From a virus: a stretch of 23,302 bases of DNA. The stretch lies in the IMG/VR virus record IMGVR_UViG_3300037234_000101, positions 1 to 23,302 of that record; one strand, given 5' to 3'. A model generated the notes under the pieces. It was not told the origin of the DNA. It did not search any database and worked only from the letters and a program-made list of their open reading frames with translations. This document shows, piece by piece, positions 1-6,187 of the stretch; the stretch's first letter is position 1, and every line of letters starts with the position of its first letter. The position numbers were made by a program, and so were the translations under genes.

Positions 1-1
1 A

Positions 2-871
2 TATATTCTTGACGAAGGGCTTTCCCTGGGCCGGTACGTCACAGGCTACCGGAATAAATTCTTTTACTCTTCTGGATATGGCGGGTATACCTGGACACCG
101 AAAGAATCCGCACTTGAGGATATTCAAGCTGCAATTGAACCCTACGTGCTCCGCATTAAGGCCGACGATTGGCTAGACTTGCCGGAGCTTATTATTGATG
201 ACATCAAGGTGCAGTTGCCGAAAGATGCCATGCGGATGTACAAGGAGATTGAAACCCACTTCTTTAGCCTTATCGCGGACACCCCCATTACTGCGGGGAA
301 CGCAGCGGCGGCGGGCGTCAAGTGTAGGCAAATCGCCAACGGTGCCATCTATGGTGCAGAAATTGAATACCGCCCACAGCGCGAGGTTCACATAGTACAC
401 GACGCCAAGCTGGACGCTACAGTGGACCTCGTAGAACAGCTACAAGGACAGCCCGCCCTGTTAATCTATGAGTTTGACCATGACCGCCAGCGGCTACAGA
501 AGAAGTTTGACGCCCCGGCCATAGGAGGAGGCACCAGTGCCAAGAAGAGTGACCAGTATATTCGCGCGTTTGCGGCGGGTGATATCCCCCTACTCGTCGG
601 ACACCCCGCGTCGATGGGGCATGGCATTGATGGTTTGCAAGACAGTTGTAGACATATCATTTGCTACGGTATCACCTGGAATCTGGAACATTACCTACAG
701 ACGATACAACGAGTCCACCGTCAAGGGAATACAGCATCAACTGTCATACTGCACAGAATTATTGCCGAAGGTACGCTAGACGAAGTAGTGGTAGCCACTT
801 TGTACGATAAGGAAGCTACCCAGGAAAAGTTTTTAGTTGGACTGAGGAACTATCAAAATGACACCAGATAA
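2..871 (+). CDS. SNF2-family DNA helicase, C-terminal part (5' end outside window)
   Basis: The frame is open from the left edge, so only the last 289 residues are present; an internal GTG at 146 is not a real start. The fragment begins in the linker typical of phage SNF2-like helicases (LGRYVTGYRNKFF, a YGGYTW segment and a W-x-D-LPE motif), then has the second RecA lobe. HPASMGHGIDGLQ corresponds to motif V and QTIQRVHRQG to motif VI with its two arginine fingers. The Walker A and DEAD/DEAH lobe must lie upstream. Phage proteins of this family act as ATP-driven DNA translocases in replication or recombination. The stop overlaps the next gene by 14 bp, so it heads or belongs to a + strand replication operon. 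The family call is firm; the precise role is inferred. Confidence 0.88.
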   Translation, partial: YILDEGLSLGRYVTGYRNKFFYSSGYGGYTWTPKESALEDIQAAIEPYVLRIKADDWLDLPELIIDDIKVQLPKDAMRMYKEIETHFFSLIADTPITAGNAAAAGVKCRQIANGAIYGAEIEYRPQREVHIVHDAKLDATVDLVEQLQGQPALLIYEFDHDRQRLQKKFDAPAIGGGTSAKKSDQYIRAFAAGDIPLLVGHPASMGHGIDGLQDSCRHIICYGITWNLEHYLQTIQRVHRQGNTASTVILHRIIAEGTLDEVVVATLYDKEATQEKFLVGLRNYQNDTR

Positions 872-1148
872 CCCACCACAAGTCGGGCAGACTGCCCGCG
901 AACAAAGTGAACTAGAGCGGTTGCGTGAAAAGCTGCTCGAAATTGACAACCGTATGGGCATAGTTCATGGTAAATCAAGCGGTATGATTGACCGTTTGCG
1001 TGGGGCTATGCCTGAAGCGGTATCCAATCAGACAGACGCCAAGCCAGGAGGTGGGATAACCAACGCACTCCATGTGCAAGCAGATGACATTGCCAAAACT
1101 GTTGAGTCAGTCATTAACGTGCTGACTGAAATGGAATCGCATGTTTAG
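858..1148 (+). CDS. hypothetical protein with short coiled coil
   Basis: A 96-residue acidic protein I do not recognise. The ATG at 858 lies inside the end of the helicase gene and is preceded by a TGAGGAA ribosome binding site, which favours translational coupling. Residues about 15-35 are rich in Glu, Leu and Arg in a heptad-like order (SELERLREKLLEI), suggesting a short coiled coil. A Gly/Pro break near residue 64 is followed by a second amphipathic helix at the C-terminus. There is no signal peptide, membrane segment or Cys cluster. The stop TAG overlaps the GTG of the next gene. The tight spacing argues it is a real gene; no function can be given. Confidence 0.7.
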   Translation: MTPDNPPQVGQTAREQSELERLREKLLEIDNRMGIVHGKSSGMIDRLRGAMPEAVSNQTDAKPGGGITNALHVQADDIAKTVESVINVLTEMESHV

Positions 1149-1396
1149 TGACCGTGCCGACTAACAACATCGCCCGTGAACGAGCCAAGGCGCAAGGGGC
1201 CTCTACCTACGTCGGATACCCTTGTAAGCACGGACACGATCCTATACGTTATGTAGGAACAGGTGCGTGCGTTGAGTGCCAGCGCCAAGCAAGAAAAGAG
1301 TACAAACCTAGTTCTTCTTACAAGAAAAAACCCGAGGTCTGGAGGATAAGCAAAGATTGGACACCAACCCTTGCAAATGACAAAGACGCGTGTTAG
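1148..1396 (+). CDS. small Cys/His zinc-knuckle-like protein
   Basis: An 82-residue basic protein beginning with GTG, which overlaps the upstream TAG stop (TAGTG). C26, H28, H30, C41 and C44 form a CKHGH...CVEC pattern, a probable zinc-binding knuckle. The motif resembles one seen at the N-terminus of various small phage proteins, some fused to HNH-like nuclease domains, but here no nuclease motif follows. The rest is Lys/Arg-rich and could contact nucleic acid. The ribosome binding site is weak, so expression may depend on coupling to the upstream gene. The zinc knuckle is inferred from residue spacing only; the role is unknown. Confidence 0.65.
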   Translation: MTVPTNNIARERAKAQGASTYVGYPCKHGHDPIRYVGTGACVECQRQARKEYKPSSSYKKKPEVWRISKDWTPTLANDKDAC

Positions 1397-1399
1397 TAT
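1371..1399 (+). promoter_or_regulatory. candidate sigma70-like promoter
   Basis: TTGCAA at 1371-1376 and TAGTAT at 1394-1399 are separated by 17 bp, each matching four of six consensus bases. They precede the strong ribosome binding site at 1424-1432 of the gene at 1441. An inverted repeat (TGTTAGT/ACTAACA, 1391-1397 and 1408-1414) overlaps the -10 and the expected start site, so it could be an operator. The match is modest and may be chance. Confidence 0.28.
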
Positions 1400-1440
1400 G
1401 CAATGGCACTAACACTCACTCACAGAAAGGAGCCAATGAC

Positions 1441-1920
1441 ATGGCCGAAGAGAAAGGTACCCGAAGCAACCCACCCAAGGATAACAAAGCCGAGGACGGC
1501 GAAAAGAAAATGAAGCAGCGGGGTAGCCCCCTGTTTCCGTCGGAAGGTGTGATTACGCTGCGCGTGGACACCAACCCGAAGCGCAAGGGCAGCAAGAGCT
1601 ACGACCGGTTCAAATACCGGAATGGCATGACGGTTGCCCAAGCCATCGCCCAGGAGGGCGGGCCAACTTACGCAGACCTCAAGTGGGACAGCGAGCATGG
1701 CTTCATTGCCGTGAACGAGACCCCGGAGATGAAGGCCGCGTACGAGGCCGAGCAGAAGGCCAAATCGGAAAAGAAAGCAGCCAAGGAAGCTGCCAAGGCC
1801 GAGAAAGCGAAGCTGGCTGCCGCAAAGAAAGAGGCTGCCGCAGCGGATAAAAAGGCAAAGGCTGACGCCGCCGCCGCAAAGAAGCCAAAAGAAGGCGAGG
1901 GCTCCCGCGCTAGCGCGTGA
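1441..1920 (+). CDS. hypothetical phage protein with Lys/Ala-rich tail
   Basis: A 159-residue protein. I chose ATG 1441 over an in-frame GTG at 1390 because AGAAAGGAG sits at 1424-1432. It has three parts: a charged disordered N-terminus (1-35), a compact middle domain (about 36-100; FPSEGVITLRV, then YDRFKYRNGMTVAQAI), and a long Ala/Lys/Glu helix (about 105-150) resembling histone H1 tails. The tail could bind DNA or form a helix bundle. I do not recognise the middle domain by name, although similar proteins occur next to phage helicases. It is followed 11 bp downstream by a GC-rich hairpin, suggesting this gene ends a transcription unit. No catalytic motif is visible. Confidence 0.75.
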   Translation: MAEEKGTRSNPPKDNKAEDGEKKMKQRGSPLFPSEGVITLRVDTNPKRKGSKSYDRFKYRNGMTVAQAIAQEGGPTYADLKWDSEHGFIAVNETPEMKAAYEAEQKAKSEKKAAKEAAKAEKAKLAAAKKEAAAADKKAKADAAAAKKPKEGEGSRASA

Positions 1921-1931
1921 ACTTTCCGCTA

Positions 1932-1965
1932 GGGGGCGGGCCATCGACCCGCCCCCGATCTTTAC
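1932..1965 (+). terminator. GC-rich hairpin, probable (weak-tailed) terminator
   Basis: A perfect 9-bp stem, GGGGGCGGG (1932-1940) with CCCGCCCCC (1948-1956), encloses a 7-nt loop and is followed by GATCTTTACG. The stem is very stable but the T tract is short, so termination may be partial. It separates the upstream genes from the DNA-modification operon starting at 1976. Confidence 0.55.
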
Positions 1966-1975
1966 GAGGTGAATA

Positions 1976-2764
1976 ATGCACATCTACATTCCTAGCTCTG
2001 GTAGAGCTACGCGTCAGATTACGCTCCAGAATCTTCCACTTGCTTGGCGAAAGGGTACTCGGGTCGTGGTGCCAGAAGATGAATGGTCCACCTACATAAC
2101 CCGCATATCGGGTAGCGAAGCGATGCTGATTAAATGCCCTGTAAAGGGCATCGGCAACACGCGTCAATGGATAGTTGACCACTGTCCCGGCCAGTACCTA
2201 TTGATGCTAGATGATGACCTAACTTTCTTTGAGCGTAGGTTAGATGACCGTACCAAATTTCAGCCCGCGAATAATAGTGTTGTAGATATGATGCTTGACG
2301 CCATCCGTACCCACCTAGAGTTTCATGCTCACGTTGGGGTGTGTACCAGGGAGGGTGGAAATAGGCTGCCCAACGAATTTTACCGCAACACCAGGACTCT
2401 ACGTGCCTTGGCCTACGATGTCCATGTGTTACGCAAACACGATATTCGCTTTGATGCCATGCACCTGATGGAAGACTTCTACGTGAGCCTTAGCTTGTTG
2501 ACCGCAGGCTATGGCAACCTACTTCTCAGTGATTGGGTACATGACCAAGTGGGCAGTAACACCGATGGAGGGTGTAGCCAGTACCGTACTATGGACGAGC
2601 AGTCACGGGCGGCACGTGAACTAGCTACCGCATTCCCAGACTACGTAACACTGGTGAAAAAACGTACGAAGACCGCTTGGGGCGGTAAGGAGCGAACTGA
2701 TGTACGCATACAATGGAAAAGAGCCTATGCAGATGGTAGAAGGAAGGTTAATTCATTGGATTAA
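1976..2764 (+). CDS. TET-associated-type DNA glycosyltransferase (TAGT-like)
   Basis: A 262-residue protein with the pattern of the phage TET-associated glycosyltransferase family: YIPSSGR at 4-10, a TL-x-NLP segment at 17-21, VVVPEDEW at 30-37, GIGNTRQWIVDH at 58-69, and LDDDL at 78-82, the probable DxD motif that binds the nucleotide-sugar and metal. MEDFYVSLSLL at 165-175 resembles the catalytic-acid region of GT-A enzymes. In characterised phages such enzymes add sugars to hydroxymethylated pyrimidines in DNA. ATG 1976 follows an ACGAGGTGA ribosome binding site. The gene opens an operon with a 5-hmdU-kinase-family helical protein and a dUMP-type hydroxymethylase, so the likely acceptor is a modified thymine. 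No TET gene is in the window. Family call from motifs; substrate inferred. Confidence 0.72.
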   Translation: MHIYIPSSGRATRQITLQNLPLAWRKGTRVVVPEDEWSTYITRISGSEAMLIKCPVKGIGNTRQWIVDHCPGQYLLMLDDDLTFFERRLDDRTKFQPANNSVVDMMLDAIRTHLEFHAHVGVCTREGGNRLPNEFYRNTRTLRALAYDVHVLRKHDIRFDAMHLMEDFYVSLSLLTAGYGNLLLSDWVHDQVGSNTDGGCSQYRTMDEQSRAARELATAFPDYVTLVKKRTKTAWGGKERTDVRIQWKRAYADGRRKVNSLD

Positions 2765-3551
2765 CGAGCGGTACAGCATCTTCGCCAAGCGTACGAATGG
2801 GGCTGACCCGCCCTGGACTGACGACCCCATCTTGCAGAGCTACAGATTCTGCAATGTACATAGGGAAAACGATAAGGTCACTAAGTGGATTGCCGAGCAC
2901 TGGCGTAACGAAAACTTCGACCACCCAGATCTCACTGCGGCTATGACCCTAGCCCGAATGTTCAACCTGCCTGACCACTTAATTGAGCTCTGGCCCTTTG
3001 TAGACTGGGATTTAGATGATATGTGTCGTGTATCCAAGGACCGGCGTGCCCGTGGGGAAAAGTGTTTCAATGGAGCGTACCTCATTACTACCTGTGGCGT
3101 TAAGATGGACAAGCTGGATTACGTCTACCGTGTGGTGGCTGACGTCGCTAAAGACCGCGTGCTAAGAACGCCGTGTTATGTTACACTGGCTGATTACCAT
3201 AGCAGGCTAACAAACGTGAAAGGACTCGGTGATTTCCTTGCAGCACAGATTATTGCGGACCTCAAGAACGCACCTGGACACCCGCTACAGGACGCCTGTG
3301 ACCACCTCACATGGTGTGCCCCTGGCCCTGGTAGTATGCGGGGATTAAAGCGTCTGGTAGGCTCGACAGGTGTCACCAGGGGTTCCTTTATGGGGGTGGC
3401 CCTGGCTATGTGGGGGCGCATACGCGACAGGCTTAACCCGATGCCTGGAATAGATATGCAGGATTTCCAAAACTGCTTATGCGAATTCGATAAGTACGAC
3501 CGCACCTACTTAGGTGAAGGCAAACCGAAGCAGAGGTACCGAGGTGTCTGA
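2700..3551 (+). CDS. 5-hmdU DNA kinase helical-domain / thymine pyrophosphorylase family protein
   Basis: A 283-residue, mostly helical protein. WINERYSIF at 20-28 and PWTDDPILQSYRFCNV at 38-53 are signatures of the helical domain found in phage 5-hydroxymethyluracil DNA kinases and in predicted alpha-glutamyl/putrescinyl-thymine pyrophosphorylases, which act in thymidine hypermodification. VKGLGDFLAAQIIADL at 173-188 is a helix-hairpin-helix-like DNA-binding motif as in DNA glycosylase folds, followed by CAPGPGSMRGL at 206-216. No P-loop kinase domain is fused, so a separate kinase or partner is expected. ATG 2700 has a TAAGGAG site at 2686-2692, placing the start 65 bp inside the glycosyltransferase gene. 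Family membership is well supported by motifs; the reaction is a prediction. Confidence 0.75.
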   Translation: MYAYNGKEPMQMVEGRLIHWINERYSIFAKRTNGADPPWTDDPILQSYRFCNVHRENDKVTKWIAEHWRNENFDHPDLTAAMTLARMFNLPDHLIELWPFVDWDLDDMCRVSKDRRARGEKCFNGAYLITTCGVKMDKLDYVYRVVADVAKDRVLRTPCYVTLADYHSRLTNVKGLGDFLAAQIIADLKNAPGHPLQDACDHLTWCAPGPGSMRGLKRLVGSTGVTRGSFMGVALAMWGRIRDRLNPMPGIDMQDFQNCLCEFDKYDRTYLGEGKPKQRYRGV

Positions 3552-3732
3552 AGGAACCCTTACAGTAAGAACACAGTTTGAGGATGGCAGGGTAACTGCC
3601 AACCTGAACGTGCCTGGGGAGCCGCCCACCTGGATACAAGTCTTCGGCTGTATAGAAGATGCAGAGATATTTGCAGAAGATCACGGTCTAGAATTTATTG
3701 ACGAGGTGACTTCTGATGCACACGATCTCTAG
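3544..3732 (+). CDS. small hypothetical protein within modification operon
   Basis: A 62-residue protein with GTG at 3544 after AGAGG (7-nt spacing); another in-frame GTG at 3514 has no better site. It overlaps the upstream gene by 8 bp and the downstream synthase gene by 17 bp. The sequence is acidic and looks like a small beta-beta-beta-alpha fold: two strands (TLTVRTQF, RVTANLNV), a WIQVFG strand and a helix (EDAEIFAEDHGLEFI). No cysteine cluster or membrane segment is present. I do not recognise it. Its position suggests an accessory of the modification enzymes, but nothing in the sequence proves this. Confidence 0.6.
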   Translation: MSEGTLTVRTQFEDGRVTANLNVPGEPPTWIQVFGCIEDAEIFAEDHGLEFIDEVTSDAHDL

Positions 3733-4705
3733 AAGAAACGTAAATGACGCTTACCCAGATGGCCTGTGGTATCTCAAGATTAACGGCAATGTGGAAGAAA
3801 GTCGCAATGGCAGAGTTATTGTCGCTCCTAATCCCGTGGTTAATGTTTATCATAATCCTAGGGAGCGCGTACTATTTGACTCTGTAAGGGACGCCAACCC
3901 CTTCTTCCACTTCTTTGAATCTCTGTGGATGCTGGCGGGGCGACAGGACGTTGACTACGTGGCGCAGTTTGTCTCCCGTATGCGCGACTACAGCGAAGAC
4001 GGCGTAATCTTAGAGGGGGCCTACGGGTATCGCTGGAGACATAAGTTTGGCTATGACCAAATAACATGGGTAATTGACCACCTGCACAACGAGCCTGAAA
4101 GCAGACGGGCCGTAATAACGATGTGGGATCCCTCCTATGACATCGCATACGGTAGCAAGGATCTCCCTTGCAATACTCAAGTTTATGTGAGCCTCAGCTA
4201 CCGCAACACGGAACCAGAAGTTGACATTAGCGTGTGCTGCCGGAGCAACGACGCTATCTGGGGGTGCTACGGGGCAAACGTGGTCCACATGAGCTTCTTG
4301 CAGGAGTATATAGCCTGCGCACTCAAAATGAACGTCGGGCGTTACACGCAATTCAGCCACAACTTCCATGTTTATCCCGATATGCCCAGGTTTGAAAAGA
4401 TGTGGGCTGCCCCTGGTGATGGGAATAACCTGTACGCCCTGACTAAAGAAATACAAACAGGGCCTGAGTTGTTTACAGGGGACCACCGTAAGTTCTACAG
4501 TGTGCTCCGTGGCTGGCTGGAAAAACCCGACGATGAGCTCACTAGCTATCCATTTTTGTCTGTGGTAGCATACCCTATGTGGCAGGCATTCAAGTTTTAC
4601 AAGGATGGAAGCCTAAATATGGCAAATCAATGGGCCGGGCAGATAGCCGCCCCTGATTGGAACTATGCTTGTGTGAGTTGGTTGCATAGACGAGGTGAAA
4701 AATGA
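3716..4705 (+). CDS. thymidylate synthase homologue, probable dUMP hydroxymethylase
   Basis: A 329-residue member of the thymidylate synthase/pyrimidine hydroxymethylase superfamily. SRR at 129-131 matches the phosphate-binding arginines; C152 in LPCNTQ is the catalytic cysteine that attacks C6 of the pyrimidine; RSND at 176-179 is the conserved RSxD; N188 occupies the position of the base-reading Asn (uracil-type; dCMP hydroxymethylases have Asp); H218 and Y220 match the conserved HxY. The residue after Cys is Asn rather than His, and the IWGCYGAN loop is longer than the usual LGLPFN. Expected reaction: methylene-tetrahydrofolate plus dUMP to hydroxymethyl-dUMP, or to dTMP if it is a plain synthase. 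Operon context favours hydroxymethylation. A GAGGTGA site precedes ATG 3716; the stop overlaps the next ATG. Confidence 0.85.
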   Translation: MHTISRRNVNDAYPDGLWYLKINGNVEESRNGRVIVAPNPVVNVYHNPRERVLFDSVRDANPFFHFFESLWMLAGRQDVDYVAQFVSRMRDYSEDGVILEGAYGYRWRHKFGYDQITWVIDHLHNEPESRRAVITMWDPSYDIAYGSKDLPCNTQVYVSLSYRNTEPEVDISVCCRSNDAIWGCYGANVVHMSFLQEYIACALKMNVGRYTQFSHNFHVYPDMPRFEKMWAAPGDGNNLYALTKEIQTGPELFTGDHRKFYSVLRGWLEKPDDELTSYPFLSVVAYPMWQAFKFYKDGSLNMANQWAGQIAAPDWNYACVSWLHRRGEK

Positions 4706-5112
4706 CAGCAAACGAACGTCAAGTGGACGGTGCTCACTACAAGGGCAAGCCGATACAGCACTGGGACTTCGTGCTTATGCACAAGATGCCCTACATGGAA
4801 GCACAGATTTTCAAGTACGTACTGCGCTGGAAGGATAAGAACGGCCTTCATGACTTACGCAAGGCCCAGCACTTTATCGAGAAACTGATAGAGTGGGAGC
4901 TTGCTGCACAGAAGCCTGTGGTTGACGTGTGCAGTGGCGCTCAAGAACCTACAGGTGACGTGCTGGCGCAGCAAGAAGCTGAAGACGCCCATCTGGAAGA
5001 GTGCAGGAAAGCACTCAGCAGTAAGGATGCCATGAACAGGTACATGAATCCTGATGCTAAAGAATTTGATACTGGTGAACCACAAGGCAAGGGGTATGTG
5101 GACCAAGACTAA
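4702..5112 (+). CDS. DUF3310 family protein
   Basis: A 136-residue protein whose first 65 residues match the DUF3310 family, common in phages of many hosts: HYKGKPIQHWDF at 12-23, then KYVLRWKDKNGLHDL at 39-53 and a following helix (RKAQHFIEKLIEW). The family is often annotated as a nucleotide-kinase-like phage protein but its biochemistry is not established. The C-terminal half (about 70-136) is acidic and probably disordered. Its ATG overlaps the synthase stop (ATGA), so it is translationally coupled. It is the last gene of the + strand operon before a terminator at 5216-5240. A role in nucleotide metabolism alongside the hydroxymethylase is plausible but inferred. Confidence 0.85.
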   Translation: MTANERQVDGAHYKGKPIQHWDFVLMHKMPYMEAQIFKYVLRWKDKNGLHDLRKAQHFIEKLIEWELAAQKPVVDVCSGAQEPTGDVLAQQEAEDAHLEECRKALSSKDAMNRYMNPDAKEFDTGEPQGKGYVDQD

Positions 5113-5330
5113 CAGATTGCTCCAAGTTAGCGGGAGCAGTCGGATGGGGTGCCAGTCTCCCCCGCCGACGCCTATGTGCGGAGCTCGCTGGCCCCGTTGC
5201 GCTTTCAGCCAGCCTAACCCCTTGTTTTTAAAGGGTTTTTACTGTGTGCCTGTCCAGTAGTCACTTTTTACCCCCTACCTACCCCCAAGGGTACCCCGTT
5301 TAAAACGCTCACGAGGCCGTACAGGGCGTC
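5113..5330. other. convergent intergenic region with structured sequence
   Basis: This 218-bp gap separates the rightward operon from the leftward late genes. On the + strand, GTCGG (5139-5143) can pair with CCGAC (5165-5169), with GGGG and CCCC stacked inside, and GCTGG (5187-5191) with CCAGC (5209-5213). A terminator follows at 5216-5240. For the - strand, ACGCCC and GAGCGT (5329-5324 and 5310-5305, one mismatch) precede TTTT and may be a weak terminator just after the holin gene. I see no tRNA and no credible coding region. Confidence 0.5.
5216..5240 (+). terminator. intrinsic terminator of the + strand operon
   Basis: AACCC plus TT pairs with AA plus GGGTT (one bulged C) around a GTTTTTA loop, and the right arm runs into TTTTT (5236-5240). 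It lies 104 bp after the DUF3310 stop. The stem is only seven pairs, so efficiency is uncertain, but the position between converging operons fits. Confidence 0.6.
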
Positions 5331-5807
5331 TTATTTGTTCCTACTTATGGCGCGGCTGCCAAACCACCACAAGACGCTCGCAGTAGCGAGGTATAGAACT
5401 GTAGCGATAATCTGGTCACGCATTTCCATGTTGTCTGTAGCAAGCGTGAAATAGATGGTGCCCATGAGGACTACCAGGGTTAGGGTCAGCAAAGGGCGCA
5501 TCAGGCCACGTACTACATCGACGAACACTATCCAGCCACTGTCCCCTGTAGACCATCGTTGCCCTGCCTCCTTGTAGCTAGCTTCCAGTCCCGCCCATGC
5601 TGCAATAGCTTCCTTACCTTCTTGCTTCTTGCTCTCGATTTTGAGTGCAACTTCAGCCTCTTTGTCCATGTGGCGGAGTTCCATTTCCATGACCTTGAGC
5701 TCATGGCTTTGTTCCTGCTTGGCATTGAGAAACTTCATAACACCTGATAGCGCGGTACCAATGAGTCCAGTGGCTCCGCCCGTGAGTAGACTAAGTATGA
5801 TACTCAT
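5331..5807 (-). CDS. putative holin of the three-transmembrane type
   Basis: A 158-residue membrane protein. Hydrophobic segments lie at about 2-25, 103-122 and 132-153, with a charged, probably coiled-coil stretch between (about 28-75; Glu/Lys-rich). The layout, with the SGWIVFVDVVRGLMRPLLTL stretch before the second membrane segment, matches the phage/gene-transfer-agent 3-TM holin family. Holins open the inner membrane at the time of lysis. ATG 5807 follows a strong GGAGG and overlaps the stop of the DUF5675 gene (ATGA). It is the last gene of the leftward late operon, next to two other lysis-type genes. Some homologues are annotated only as phage structural or membrane proteins, so the holin role is likely but not proved. 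Confidence 0.7.
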   Translation of the reverse strand: MSIILSLLTGGATGLIGTALSGVMKFLNAKQEQSHELKVMEMELRHMDKEAEVALKIESKKQEGKEAIAAWAGLEASYKEAGQRWSTGDSGWIVFVDVVRGLMRPLLTLTLVVLMGTIYFTLATDNMEMRDQIIATVLYLATASVLWWFGSRAISRNK

Positions 5808-6187
5808 GATACCTCCAGCAAAAACGGTTGCTTTCTCAGATGTTTAAATAGATGACGGGTTGTGGTGCGGCTACTCAGAACAGCGGTGAAACCAGATATA
5901 TCTCCCACCTTATTTCCTGGCAAGAGGCACCCCCTGGTATGTCTGGGTATGTTGCCGGGATGAATAAGTATGTGGCTTCTATCGGGCACACCAGATACGA
6001 GGTAGACCCAACCGTATTTAGAAGAACGATGCCAAAAGCATTTGTATTCTCCGGGGGGTATACAAGACTCGTTGGGTTCGTTGTTTTTCCATGGAGGTTC
6101 AAGGACAAAAGCGCGGAAGCCCTCTGCAACGAGAGCGCCGAGGCTACACTCGGCTGTCTGTAGAAATCTATTTAACTGAACTTTCAA
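5804..6187 (-). CDS. DUF5675 family protein, lysis-region
   Basis: A 127-residue soluble protein matching DUF5675: a first strand followed by LEPPWKNNEPNESCIPPGEY at 29-48, then the ILIHPGN strand at 73-79 and a RGCLLPG turn at 85-91. The family is common in phages near lysis genes, and its conserved His, Cys and Asn residues have led to suggestions of a peptidoglycan-related enzyme, but no activity is established to my knowledge. The start is TTG at 6187 with no good ribosome binding site; it overlaps the upstream gene by 20 bp, so it probably relies on re-initiation. No alternative start keeps the first beta strand. It could be the endolysin replacement here. Confidence 0.75.
   Translation of the reverse strand: MKVQLNRFLQTAECSLGALVAEGFRAFVLEPPWKNNEPNESCIPPGEYKCFWHRSSKYGWVYLVSGVPDRSHILIHPGNIPRHTRGCLLPGNKVGDISGFTAVLSSRTTTRHLFKHLRKQPFLLEVS

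Noticed and set aside
1420-1983. 187-residue - strand frame
   Set aside because: It mirrors the Lys/Ala-rich gene and runs across the hairpin at 1932-1956; no SD and no plausible protein.
4010-4486. 158-residue - strand frame within the synthase gene
   Set aside because: Shadow of a well-supported enzyme gene in a rightward operon.
5054-5260. 68-residue + strand frame across the end of the DUF3310 gene
   Set aside because: It runs through the terminator and structured intergenic sequence, and has no SD or recognisable protein.
5113-5330. tRNA gene in the intergenic region
   Set aside because: No T-arm consensus, no CCA end, and stems do not form a cloverleaf.
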